NCBI GenBank assembly: GCA_034769895.1
Contig: CM068367.1
Span: 350,239,111-350,303,110 of the forward strand
From: Magicicada septendecula
Taxonomy: Eukaryota; Arthropoda; Insecta; Hemiptera; Cicadidae
Direction: 5' to 3'
Length of the DNA stretch: 64,000 bases
Part shown: positions 37,699 to 48,981 of the stretch, piece after piece
Position numbering within the stretch: position 1 is the first letter of the stretch
Layout of the letters: the number at the start of each line of letters is the position of its first letter
The notes under the pieces: model-generated
Databases searched by the model: none
What the model was told of the DNA's origin: nothing
The model's input: only the letters and a program-made list of their open reading frames with translations
Position numbers and translations under genes: made by a program

Positions 37699-37749
37699 CT
37701 TTATATAAAGCTATTTTATATAAAATATAAGCCAGATTCAGAAACAAGG

Positions 37750-38944
37750 TGTAACGTGTCTAAATTGAGTCATTTTATTTCGTACAGTTGTGGGGTATTT
37801 GCAATTTTATTTATTTCATTTTTTGCGGGATGTTATAAAATTATTGTGCAAACATTAACTCTATTGGAACAGAACACGTGGTAGGAAACCGTGTTGAAAC
37901 AAAGCAGCAAGGCGCAATTTCTATTGTGCAAGTCGGCAAGGAATTCGTACCACCCTCCAATTCTCAGAAATGTGCATAAGTGTGACGACGCCCGCACTTA
38001 ACATCTCAAGCACGTGCGCTGTTAGTGACGCCGAGAAAACTCAACCGGCGCTGGAGCGAACGATTTGGGACCTCAACCAGCCAACTACAGGAAACATAGT
38101 TAAGCCACGCCCGCTGCTAGTGACATCAGTATAGCAGAGGCAAATATCGTCTACCAACTGGGCTGATATAACGACTATGTTCCTTGCATAGAAGGAATAA
38201 ACCACAGCAATTAAGCATGAACGGCGACGAAAATCTGTTGGCCGTGAATACGAAGTTCCTCCCGCTCGGACAAGCACATTTCCCAGTTACGCTATATGTG
38301 CCGACCGGCACGGAGCTAAGTAGGCTCTCTGCAAAGTTTTTTTTTTCCAGTAAAAAGTGGAACAACAGTAAAATTTCATGTGACCGCATCAAATGTTTTT
38401 CGGACAAAAAAAAAAACAAGTAATTTACAGGAACGATGAGTGCGCGCGCGAACCACGTTGCCGGGGCCTATTTCTTCTATTAAAGGTGTAAGGGCTGGGG
38501 GGTTTTAAAAGGGTATGGGGTTTTTGCTAAATTAGAATTAACATATATATATCTATGTGAGAAAGGCAGGCTGGGCTGTTTACATTAATGTATGTGTGTG
38601 TCATATAGAAGGTAAGGTAATTATGTTTTTTTTTTGTTATTAATAATCAGCTATGTATAAGTCTCATTCCAAGTAAAAAAAAAAAAAGTATAGTAGAGAA
38701 TAACCGATTTCTATTTTAAAAATGTAAGATGCTCAACAACAGAAAAAATTAAAACTACTATTTTTCAAATGGTAAATAAAGAGAGTTAAATTCTTTCAAA
38801 ACCTTATTTCGTTTTATGTACTGTCAAAGTTCGTCGAACGAATTGGGTTCGTCTCCACTACGCGATCCGGCCAGATCGAAGATTCAAGGTAAGTGGGAGT
38901 TTTAATATGAATAAATAAAAAATACCAAAAATAGTAATGTTACA
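37750..38944 (+). repeat. 5' LTR of element G (1,195 bp)
   Basis: Matches 43355-44587. Two blocks present in the 3' LTR are missing here: about 15 bases near 38058 and about 24 near 38388. The small frames within it are shared by both LTRs and show no domain. Confidence 0.95.
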
Positions 38945-38946
38945 AT

Positions 38947-38964
38947 TGGTGCCGTGACCAGGAT
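38947..38964 (+). other. Primer-binding site of element G
   Basis: TGGTGCCGTGACCAGGAT begins two bases after the LTR end. Confidence 0.8.
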
Positions 38965-39165
38965 GTAGTATAACAAAAAAGGGTTGTACTACACCGGCTT
39001 ACATTTGACCGTGCATGGCGAAGTACGGTTATGAAAGCGAAATTGTATTGATGTAAACTTACGTAATTATGATAGAAGGTTGATTTTGTATATGTTAAAA
39101 TATCAGTTTTGAAAAGAGAGTAATCATTGGCAGTTGTTACGTAAGAAAAAATAGATCAAGTAAAA

Positions 39166-40404
39166 ATGTCTGAGAATACAGAAAAAAGTAGTGTAATAGA
39201 TTCAGTTATGAGTGAAAGTGACCTTGAGTCGCAATCGCTGGATGAAAGTGGTATGCTGATGGGGGGGCCGAGCGCTGTTACAGAAACAGCTGTCGGCAGT
39301 AATGTAATCGTTCACTCCACTCCGATTGCGGCTCAAACACAACTAAGCGAAACAGATGATGATTCTGGGATTCAGTTGACCCCAGATTCAACCAGTAAAA
39401 GTAAACAAGCCGATGAAATGAATATAATGAGTTTTTTACGAAAGATGGACTGTAAATTAGATCAATTAACTAATGATTTTAATGAACAGAAAATAAAATG
39501 CGAACAGCAGAATATTCAAAACGAGATTAATTTTAAAGAAATTAAAGACCAGAATACTCAGTTTCAGCAGAGTATTAGCGTAAAATTTGATGAGTTGATA
39601 AATAATATACAAGACAAGAATGAACGTCTAGAAAGTACCAATAAAATAAGAAATAATTTGAATAAAGTAGAACCGAGTACGAGTAATACAAATGAAAGTT
39701 GTAATGGCAATGTTGTATTGGATAAAGAATTAATAAATAATAACGATGTTGTTGAAAATAATGAGAATAATAATGTAGTCGAAAAGTTGGTATCTGAGAG
39801 TGATAAAGAGAGTACTAATGAAGTTGTAGAATGTGATTATGAGATGTTAATGTGTGTTAATGAGTTAGAACGAGAGTGGAAAAATAGTACAGTGATAGAA
39901 TGTGGGCAGAGGGTAAAATTTCCCTTTATTTTTTCTGAACCAGAGTGTTCACAGATGTCATTTTTGAAGGGCAAGAGACCCATGTTAGTAGAAGAGTTGA
40001 GTTGTTTATTGATGTTATATAATGTTGTACCCTCTGTCTGCAATAATTTTGAGAGTGTGATATGGTACTGTGATGAGAGAGATTTAAGTAGAGAATTGTA
40101 TGTTGATAAAGAAACAGAATTGTATAAGTTAAATAGAAAGCATGACGAATGGAAAGAAAGTTTAAAAGTATATTTGAATAATGATGACTGTAATGATTTG
40201 ACTAAAGTAATTAACCCGATCATGAATGTATCTACCGATGGAGACGTAACAAGGATGCCTAATGTTGACTGGTTTAATGAGTATGTGAGTAAGATGAATG
40301 AATTTAGTCTTTATGGTTATAATGCACAAAACAATAACTGGTGTATTAATGAAATTGAAAAATGTTACATAACACCAAGACTTATCTGGGACGATGGAGG
40401 CTAA
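39166..40404 (+). CDS. Gag-like protein of element G with DDGG C-terminus
   Basis: An intact 412-residue frame from an ATG in good context (aaaaatgtc). I do not recognise a known family. It has an acidic Ser/Glu-rich N-terminus and a predicted coiled coil at about residues 90-165 (FLRKMDCKLDQL; FKEIKDQNTQFQQSISVKF). An Asn-rich linker follows, then a globular region with W and C residues (VIWYCDERDLSREL; KLNRKHDEWKESL) and a short tail ending PRLIWDDGG at the stop codon. There is no zinc knuckle, protease or RT motif. Its position (after LTR, PBS and leader) argues for a Gag role. The E protein shares the coiled coil, the W-C-D motif and the DDGG end. The function in particle formation is inferred only. 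Confidence 0.75.
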   Translation: MSENTEKSSVIDSVMSESDLESQSLDESGMLMGGPSAVTETAVGSNVIVHSTPIAAQTQLSETDDDSGIQLTPDSTSKSKQADEMNIMSFLRKMDCKLDQLTNDFNEQKIKCEQQNIQNEINFKEIKDQNTQFQQSISVKFDELINNIQDKNERLESTNKIRNNLNKVEPSTSNTNESCNGNVVLDKELINNNDVVENNENNNVVEKLVSESDKESTNEVVECDYEMLMCVNELEREWKNSTVIECGQRVKFPFIFSEPECSQMSFLKGKRPMLVEELSCLLMLYNVVPSVCNNFESVIWYCDERDLSRELYVDKETELYKLNRKHDEWKESLKVYLNNDDCNDLTKVINPIMNVSTDGDVTRMPNVDWFNEYVSKMNEFSLYGYNAQNNNWCINEIEKCYITPRLIWDDGG

Positions 40405-40975
40405 ACAATAAAACCATAAAAGACAGTGATAAACATTATGTTTTATGGTTCTGACATGGCAGATTTGGACAATGAAGTGCGGAAAAACTGAACAGTTAAT
40501 AACCAAAGTTTGTAAATAATTGTAGTGATAATTAAATTCTTTAAATGAATTCAAATTATTTTACGAGATTTGGAAATTTGGTAATAGGTGGCTAAATTGT
40601 TTGATGTAAACTAATAATTTTGTGAAATGTTTCAGAGGTGAGGTGAAAGTATGGGGGGTGTATGGTGGTTATGTTTTGTGTATACCATGTTAAATGGAAT
40701 GTAAGTATAGAACTTTTACAGTATGAATCATGTATAACAAAAATGTTTACAGGTAACTAAGATTTTAATTCAATAGTGAGATTATTTGAAATAATTGTGT
40801 TCCATAAAAAATTTAATAATAACTGAAAAATGATGTACACTAATTATTAATAATAAATTTTGAAAACTTTAAGAAAGTCCAATGGTAGAAAGTTATGAAT
40901 GAGTTAGATGATTATGGATGAAAATATGATATTAGAATGTATATAAAATTTTTTAATTAGTTAGTTATTAAGTTG
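40405..40975. other. AT-rich 3' non-coding region of element G
   Basis: Begins right after the gag-like stop. No open frame of note or domain. Confidence 0.65.
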
Positions 40976-41530
40976 CTATTGCGGGGGTGGCCTGTGCTCT
41001 CGTAGATAGCGAAATGGGTTGGGGGTAACAGAGAGTGTTACCTCCATCGGAGGCGAAAATGGCGAAAATGTGCGACACCTTTTTCGTGTAAACTTAATTT
41101 GCACACTGATAAGACGATCGTGTTGCACATAATAAAACGATGTAGAACAGGCAGTGAAATGCAAGTTAGATTTCCCCGACTTTTCGGGCGATTACTGCCT
41201 TACCAGCACTAATCGTGGATTTGGCTAGCGGCCAGCTATGGTCATATCAAGTCCCTTGACCATAGCTGACTTGAAATTGGTATATAGTAGAAATTCAATG
41301 GGGGGTGACAATTAGGGGAAATCCCGGTACTATGGAACAGAGGCTACCACTCTGCCCGCTTGGGGGCAGCAAAGCCAGGTGGTAGACCCGCATTAAGGGC
41401 GTGTATTTATATAACAAAGGTATGTTGATATCTGAACCTTTTAAAATGTAATAGCGGAAGCAAAGACACGGAGAGGTCAACCTACTCCAAAATATGCCGT
41501 CTTTGTGAAAGCGAGGGGGCGCCACAGCCT
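40976..41530 (+). other. GC-rich block with several strong hairpins
   Basis: Stands out from AT-rich surroundings. Hairpins visible on paper: GGTAACA-gagag-TGTTACC (about 41026-41044); CCCGA-cttt-TCGGG (about 41177-41190); a perfect 12-bp stem CAGCTATGGTCA/TGACCATAGCTG (41233-41244 with 41257-41268); and a two-part stem CTACCAC/GTGGTAG enclosing CTGCCC/GGGCAG (41344-41385). It is not a tRNA or rRNA that I recognise. It may be a structured RNA signal of the element or an inserted sequence. Confidence 0.6.
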
Positions 41531-43305
41531 TACATAACTTGAAATAGTGTGTGTGGATGGGAGGTGACTCGGAGGAGCCACGAATTTAAATTTTACAACA
41601 TAAAAAATTTTTGCTAATTCAAATTTTGATCCAATAAAAATGCTTGTGCTCTGTTTAAATAACTAGCTGCTCAGACATTCAATATAAGGTGTTCATTCCA
41701 TAATTTTAAATGTATTATTTTATTGTTGTACGTTAGATATAGGTATTGATAGACATATGTGTTTTCATTATATGTGTATTTTTTCAACTAAGCAGATAAT
41801 TAAACTGACTGGCAGGCAGCTAACATAATAGAAGTAAGTATTGATAAATATATATTTCATATAATTTGTTCAATTTTTAGATGTGTTTTCATTGTGTTAG
41901 GGAGACCAGCTGATCAGCAATAACATGTCACTGGTATATTGGTTATAAATGTTCCAAGTAATTAGTGTTCAATGTAATGTTTTAATGTATTACAGATGTT
42001 TTAAAGTAATGATAAAAATAACTTGATAACGTGCGAGTTAAAGTGATAATTTGTGAAATCTAACAAGAGATAGTTTTTGGGTGATGAATATTTTAGGGGA
42101 CACATAGCTCTGTCCAAGTTGAAGTTAGAGTTGAAGTAGTAAAGATCGAAATATTGTTTTGAAGGAAGTAGTAAATTAAATGGGATAAATGTTTAAATCA
42201 CCCACAGTAATGGAGAACAAGATTATTAAATAAAGAGAGAGATTTGTAATAAAGATATAAAATTTTATTTTGAAACCAGTGACAAAATTTTGATAGAATT
42301 TGGAAATCATGTAAAATTAAGAATTGTTCATTTTGAATAATTTAAATGTCAATTTGCTTATTATTTATAATAATATTTTGTTATTTTAAATGTTTAGTTT
42401 TATTATGTTTTGTGTTTCAAGTTAGCTTATTACAAATGTAAATGTATTTTCAGATAGAAATTGTACATAACATATGTAGGTCAAGGGTCTGGGACTTGAC
42501 CTAGTTTCGATCAGCTGATGAGGTCATATGCATATTAAGCTTGCATAGTAGGAAGTCAATTTAATTTGTTTATTTGATCAATTTAAACCAATTTTTAAAT
42601 AATGTCTAAATATAAAGGAAACATTTTCATAAATTTAAATTTTTTTTTAATTTTAAAATTTTTAGGAAACAATTTTTTTGAAAAAAAAAAAATCTTGATT
42701 TTTCGCCTGCCAGCTAAGGAATATTTTAAGTATTGATTATTTTATTATTTGTGTGCTACCCATGTTTATTTTATTGATTGGTTGTATTGCCTTGTACTGT
42801 TAGACTATAAGTGATTACATGTTAGGTTAAGGATATGTTTAATTAGGAGAAATGTTTAAATTAACTCATTTTAAATAAAACAGAAACTAAGGAAGAGAAT
42901 TTTTTGATAACACATTTTATTTTGAATTTTGAATTTTTGTTTTCTTAGATGGAATAGTAAATTTTAAAGAATTTTTCAATATATAATATGCAATGTGAGT
43001 GTGTGTGAGCCCAGTATCTGCCAAAGGCAGCCCAGCTTGCTTAAAAGGGGAAACATATCGGTGGAGGATCTGGCATAATCTGAGCCAGGGATTGAGGATT
43101 TTTTGGGGATAGCATGTTAGAAGGTGAGGTGTGCTGTGGTACTTGTCTGTTCGATTTCTCGGTGTTGGGATCTCTTATGGAGAAGTCCAGTGATCTCGTT
43201 CAGATGCGTCCATAGTCGCCAAGCCAGGGGGGTCGTGTACCCATGAAAAGTTAGAACAAGGGGGTTGTTGGCACCAGTTCCTCACCGGTCCTCTTCGGGG
43301 TTTAT
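41531..43305. other. AT-rich 3' non-coding region of element G
   Basis: No pol-like coding potential. The last part (about 43045-43300) shares motifs with the tail of element E: ggggaaacatatc, then gggatctc followed by gagaagtccagt. Confidence 0.65.
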
Positions 43306-43346
43306 CAATGAGATTTTTTCTGTTCTGGACAGTAGAATTCTCATTG
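43306..43346 (+). other. Hairpin before the PPT of element G
   Basis: CAATGAGA pairs with TCTCATTG, and an inner TTCTGT/ACAG(T)AGAA stem extends it. It ends just before GAGGGGGT, the PPT. The same structure with changed bases is at 47666-47705 in element E. Confidence 0.85.
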
Positions 43347-43354
43347 AGGGGGTA
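43347..43354 (+). other. Polypurine tract of element G
   Basis: GAGGGGGT(AT) directly before the 3' LTR (TGTAACG). E uses the same tract at 47706-47713. Confidence 0.85.
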
Positions 43355-44587
43355 TTGTAACGTGTCTAAATTGAGTCATTTTATTTCGTACAGTTGTGGG
43401 GTATTTGCAATTTTATTTATTTCATTTTTTGCGGGATGTTATAAAATTATTGTGCAAACATTAACTCTATTGGAACAGAACACGTGGTAAGAAACCGTGT
43501 TGAAACAAAGCAGCAAGGCGCAATTTCTATTGTGCAAGTCAGCAAGGAATTCGTACCACCCTCCAATTCTCAGAAATGTGCACAAGTGTGACGACGCCCG
43601 CACTTAACATCTCAAGCACGTGCGCTGTTAGTGACGCCGAGAAAACTCAAACGGCGCTGGAAAAAATGGCGCTGGAGCGAACGATTTGGGACCTCAACCA
43701 GCCAACTACAGGAAACATAGTTAAGCCACGCCCGCTGCTAGTGACATCAGTATAGCAGAGGCAAATATCGTCTACCAACTGGGCTGATATAACGACTATG
43801 TTCCTTGCATAGAGGGAATAAACCACAGCAATTAAGCATGAACGGCGACGAAAATCTGTTGGCCGTGAATACGAAGTTCCTCCCGCTCAGACAAGCACGT
43901 TTCCCAGTTACGCTATATGTGCCGACCGGCACGGAGCTAAGTAGGCTCTCTGCAAAGTTTTTTTTTTCCAGTAAAAAGTGGAACAACAGTAAAATTTCAT
44001 GTGACCGCGGTCAATCCATCAAGTGGAACCGAATCAAATGTTTTTCTGACAAAAAAAAAAACAAGTAATTTACAGGAACGATGAGTGCGCGCGCGAACCA
44101 CGTTGCCGGGGCCTATTTCTTCTATTAAAGGTGTAAGGGCTGGGGGGTTTTAAAAGGGTATGGGGTTTTTGCTAAATTAGAATTAACATATATATATGTG
44201 AGAAAGGCAGGCTGGGCTGTTTACATTAATGTATGTGTGTGTCATATAGAAGGTAAGGTAATTATGTTTTTTTTGTTATTAATAATCAGCTATGTATAAG
44301 TCTCATTCCAAGTAAAAAAAAAAAAAATATATATAGTAGAGAATAACCGATTTCTATTTTAAAAATGTAAGATGCTCAACAACAGAAAAAATTAAAACTA
44401 CTATTTTTCAAATGGTAAATAAAGAGAGTTAAATTCTTTCAAAACCTTATTTCGTTTTATGTACTGTCAAAGTTCGTCGAACGAATTGGGTTCGTCTCCA
44501 CTACGCGATCCGGCCAGATCGAAGATTCAAGGTAAGTGGGAGTTTTAATATGAATAAATAAAAAATACCAAAAATAGTAATGTTACA
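43355..44587 (+). repeat. 3' LTR of element G (1,233 bp)
   Basis: Partner of 37750-38944, followed by the AAGG target duplication. Confidence 0.95.
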
Positions 44588-44706
44588 AAGGAAGGTGATA
44601 GAATGGTGCATAACCTAATACACGAGAGGTTATGTTGACAAAACATATTAAGTAGTAATTGCGACAAGTGTAACTAAATAGTCATTTCAATATTCAAATT
44701 ATCAAA

Positions 44707-45789
44707 ATGGCAGAAAGTAATAACAGCATAGAAATCAATAATACAGCTACAGAGTCAATTTTATTAGACGGAATAAATGCCAACTCAACACCTAAAACAA
44801 TTGAGAATAAAATATCATTGGAAGATTTATTTACATTAATTAGTGACAAATTTGAACAGCAGAATCTTAAATTCGATGACAAATTTAACCAGATGAATAG
44901 TACATTTAATGTAAAGTTAGACAGTTTCGAGAACGAACTAAAGAAACAAAATAATTTGCGAAATGTAAAATTGAATCAATTAGAGGAGAAATTAGACAAG
45001 AGAATTAATGAGATAGAGTTAGAAAATAAGAGTAGATAAATAGACAAATTAGATGGAAACAAAGACAAGGTAAGTAGTACTGGAAATTATGATAAAATAA
45101 ATAAAAATATGGTAATAGGAGATAATAGTGTGGATGTTGGTAGTAATAATGAGGTTTTATGGGGAATAGAATATAATAATGATGGAATGATTATGTGTTT
45201 GAAGGGTTAAAGAGAGTGTGTAGAGAGAGTATAATTGTAGGGGAATTGCAGGGGTTAGATTTTTCCCTTAATGGTGTATTTGGGGGTGATATACATGTTT
45301 TTAGGAAGTACGAGAGTGCCTTCGATGTAGATTTGGGAGACAAAAGGTCTGCAAATAGTTGTCCCTGGATTTTTTGTGCACCTGATAGGTGGTGCAAGAA
45401 TAAAGTTGTAGTGCCCTATGCAAATATAGAGAGAGAGAATGTAGCTTGGTGTGATAGTGAGAGATATTGTGAGAGAATAAGAGAAATAGAAATTTTTAAG
45501 ATAAGTAGAGACTATGAAGAGTTTATGGAAAGGTTAGGAGGAGAGATGATATATAATGAATGTAGTAAGTACTTACCTTGGAATAAAACTGAAGGAGTAG
45601 GAGATAAAGAGAATAATGACTTTACAAATTATCTAATTGTGACTGATTATACCAAAGGTGTAATATGAGTTTACGGAAAAGTATAAAAATTTGAATAGTT
45701 GGTATATGTATAATAATAAGATGAGATATCCAATATTAAACAATGTATATAGTTTTAAGATTCGACTATTATTTGACGATGGAGGTTAA
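44707..45789 (+). pseudogene. Gag-like protein of element E, broken, DDGG C-terminus
   Basis: Starts at the ATG at 44707 (caaaatggc). First open part to 45039: an acidic N-terminus and a coiled coil (LISDKFEQQNLKFDDKFNQM). A TAA at 45037-45039, a frame change near 45160-45190, and another near 45660 break it. The middle part (45195-45668) has VAWCDSERYCERIREIEIFK and SRDYEEFMERL, matching the W-C-D region of the G protein. The last frame (45664-45789) ends KIRLLFDDGG at its stop. It is a decayed homologue of the G gag-like protein. Confidence 0.82.
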
Positions 45790-47665
45790 TTATTTTATTG
45801 TGTTATGAACATTTAATTATGTGGACAGTGTTTTTTAAGATGGACTGTTTATGACTGATTTATGGTAAACGATTAAATGATAATTTTGGATTGTATATTT
45901 TTGTGTATTAATCTCAATGTATTTGTGTATTTTTGTTGCTGTGTATTTTATGTATTTTTTTATGTAAACTATGTACGGTAGAATTTTAAATAATTGATAA
46001 GAAATTTAAATGATATTATGAGATTCAGAGTCTAATGGTTAGTGAATGATTAAGCATATGATATATTTGGATATTGAGTTGTTTTAGGATTGTAAGGTAA
46101 GTGATGAATTTTCTAGTGGTATATTAAGGTGAAATGTTGTAAAAGAGTTTGGGGATAGTGATAAATAAGGGCATTGGAGTTAGTTAAATAGAGTTAATGG
46201 GAGTTAGTGGAAATAAGAATGTTGAGATACAGATAATATATAAAGAGGTGTTAGATATTTTAGGGACACAGTGGTTAGTGATTATATATGTAGAGGTGAG
46301 TAATGTGAATGGTAATTATATTTGTTGATGGTGATATTTTATAGTAAGGGCAGTGGTGTAGGGAGTCCGCAACGAAAGGTGTTGGGACAGGAAGGGACCG
46401 TTGTGTGCCGGAAAGGGTTACCTGAAAGGGTCAGGAACCAATGAGGGAATGAGCATAGATAGGGAACACACCTACTAGTACAAAAATGAGCGGTGCCAGA
46501 GGTTTTAAATGGATTAGTGAAGGGGGTTATTATAGAGATATTGGTGTCATAATATGTTAATGGTTAGTAGCGGATGTTAGTAGTAAAAAAGAGGTGAGTA
46601 AGTTAACAAATGCTAAAATAAGAAATAGAAATAGTGAATAATAGAGTCACCCAAACTAGTAAGGATAAAAGGGATAGAAAAAGAAAATTCATGGTAGGAA
46701 GGTAATTGTAACTGAAAGGTAAATGATAAATTTGAAATTGTTATATAGAATCTGATATAAACGAATGTCAAATAATTAAAAGTTAATAGAGAATTGTTGA
46801 TAGTAATGATGTGATAAAGTTTTGGTACAAGTCATGTAAATGTAAATTGTTTAATGTAAGATAAATGTAACAATGTTAATGTGTAATGTTCGATGTTCTA
46901 TGATGTTTTTATTATGTTGATGGTACAATAGTGTGTGAGGTTAGGAGGTCGCTACAGGGGTAACGACGGTAACAAATGTTAAAAGATAGTAGATTTTGGA
47001 TGTTAAAAGTATAAAGTTAGCAATGGTGTTGAACAAAATATAGTATGATATCATTTGCAAAAGATATGAAAGAATTATGAAGTTGACTAATAAAATTTGA
47101 ATAATGAACTTGTCTGCCATAGTAGTTGTAGGTTGAATCTTATAGAAATGAATAGGTGATGGTGTTTTGGGGAATATTAAAGAATTGTTTGTGTATTATA
47201 TTATTTGTAGGAATATATATATATATATATATATATATATTTCTCTTACAAGGAAGAGATTGAGTTTGGTGGTGGTAAAAAATCAGTCTATGTTGGATTC
47301 TTGTTGTTGTTGTGTTGAAAATTTTAATTGAACAAACCAGTGCCCAGACACAAACCAATGCATCTAAAGGGAAACATATCAGTTGTGGATATGGGAGTAT
47401 ATTAGACCACTATTGTAAATTTTTGTATTGATGTTTCAGAGTTTTGTGGTGTTGTGACCGCGGTCCTGAGCTGGCCGGTGCGGCAGAGCAGGAGCGTTCA
47501 GTGCCTCATGGCGTAGGGATCTCACCTGAGAAGTCCAGTAAGGTCAGAGGGTGCGATCAGCATCATTGGACCAAGGGTAAGTGATGATCAATTTTTGTAT
47601 AGTAACATTACTGGGGGTTGTGGCGACATATCTAGGCTGATCCTTTTAAAACCGTATGAATGAGT
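45790..47665. other. AT-rich 3' non-coding region of element E
   Basis: No pol domain. An AT microsatellite lies at 47213-47240. The end carries motifs shared with element G (aagggaaacatatc near 47368 and gagaagtccagt near 47528). Confidence 0.65.
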
Positions 47666-47705
47666 CAATGAAAGTTTTTGTGTCTCGACACAAAATCTTT
47701 CATTG
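47666..47705 (+). other. Hairpin before the PPT of element E
   Basis: CAATGAAAG pairs with CTTTCATTG, with an inner TTTTGTGT/ACACAAAA stem and a loop of about four bases (ctcg). Directly followed by GAGGGGGT. Confidence 0.88.
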
Positions 47706-47713
47706 AGGGGGTT

Positions 47714-48977
47714 TGTAACAGTACATAAAGGCCCAATACCTTAATTATGGGATCTGAGGTTATTTTTAATGTTTTATTGTATAACAGTTAACTACAGAAT
47801 GGTTAGGTCCATTGTCCCTCTGTAAAAAGGGACAACGCATATTCGGTGAGAGTAGTACAATGCCAAGATCACCATTGGACGAGCACAAGCCGGTAGAGGT
47901 AATGGCGGTGTATATGATGACGGACTATAAATAAGAATTGTGATTGGGTTATAAAGCTGTTTCGTCATAAACAAAAGACAATGATGCATGAACCACAACG
48001 TATGTAACGAGACGTTGTCCCATTAAACAAAAGACGATGACGTCAAATGCACTAACACAAGCGCAAATTTGCATATTCCTCTTTCTCAGTTCGACGCAGC
48101 ACTCCAAAGGGTCAGCAGCGATGTATCGCTGTCTGGTCAGTTTTTCAACAAAAGTTTAAAATAACTATTGTCTAAAATCAAAATGTGATAGTGGAGCGGT
48201 AGAGGGCTCAAGTTTTATTAACAGTAAAAACATCAAATGTAGAATCAGTGCACAATGTATTAAAACGAGAAATATGAGGCGAACACCGGCCATACTCCTG
48301 GAGAACAGCCAACACCAGCGAGGGATCAACTCTGTCCACGTTTAGAGAAGTTAAACCATTATCACCTTTTTCTTAATAATGAGCTCATTAACTGATACTA
48401 GCTAAATTTGATCAATGTATTTGAAATAGGGAGAATGAATGTGAGTACGAGTGAGTGAACGCATGGTCATGATTATATATGCAAAGGGCATTGGTTTGTG
48501 TATCTGTTAATATACGATTCATTACATAATTAGAGCTGCAGCCAAAAGTAAAAATTTATAAGAATAGTAACAAGATTCACTATGATGAAAATATTATGAC
48601 TGAATAGGGTTTGAATAAAAATAGCCACCATTTTGTTTTTACAATTGTATGTGACGCCATTTTGGGGCATTATTCCATATATATGTTTATTTTGTTCCGA
48701 CAATTAAAATCCAGTGATTACACTCAGTTAACTATCAGTGTTATTATTTCTATCACCTTTTTGAATCTGAATCTCGCCGAGAATGAACCCTGGCCCCTTA
48801 GAGAGATTTACAGTAGAAAGAAATCACGTGCTCCCACATACATGGAATTGGTAAGTACACGTGTTTACCATATAACAGTATTTTTTATATGTATATAAAT
48901 ATAAATATTTGTGTGTAAGAGTCCGTGAGTTAACAATTGACGCCCAGAACAAGGGACTTTATTAGCATGAGTTAACA
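47714..48977 (+). repeat. 3' LTR of element E (1,264 bp)
   Basis: Starts TGTAACAG and ends GAGTTAACA. Flanked on the right by the AATA duplication (48978-48981). It shows the uninterrupted sequence into which F inserted in the other LTR. Confidence 0.95.
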
Positions 48978-48981
48978 AATA

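Larger units (their letters stand above)
37750..44587 (+). mobile_element. LTR element G, pol-less, gag-like ORF intact
   Basis: A 6.8-kb plus-strand element inserted between the PBS and gag of element E with an AAGG duplication (37746-37749 and 44588-44591). LTRs of about 1.2 kb start TGTAACGTG and end AATGTTACA. Inside are a PBS, one open gag-like gene, about 2.9 kb of non-coding sequence with a structured GC-rich block, a hairpin and PPT. No pol motif is present. LTRs show about 8 substitutions plus three indels, suggesting a young insertion. Confidence 0.94.
25585..48977 (+). mobile_element. LTR element E, pol-less, host of the nest
   Basis: Starts TGTAACAG and ends GAGTTAACA, flanked by AATA duplications (25581-25584 and 48978-48981). 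Its 5' LTR is split by element F (26770-37591), and its leader is split by element G (37750-44587). Without these it would be about 5.7 kb: LTR about 1.27 kb, PBS, one gag-like frame (44707-45789), about 1.9 kb of non-coding sequence, a hairpin, PPT and 3' LTR. No protease, RT, RNase H or integrase motif is visible. LTRs differ by roughly 18 positions (about 1.4%, by eye). Confidence 0.93.

Noticed and set aside
38041..38423. Open frames of 78-97 codons on both strands within the LTR of G, repeated at 43747-44068
   Set aside because: They are shared only because the LTRs are copies. They overlap on both strands and show no domain or start context.
48611..48898. 95-codon plus-strand frame in the 3' LTR of E
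   Set aside because: It lies in LTR sequence, the matching part of the 5' LTR differs by indels, and no domain is seen.
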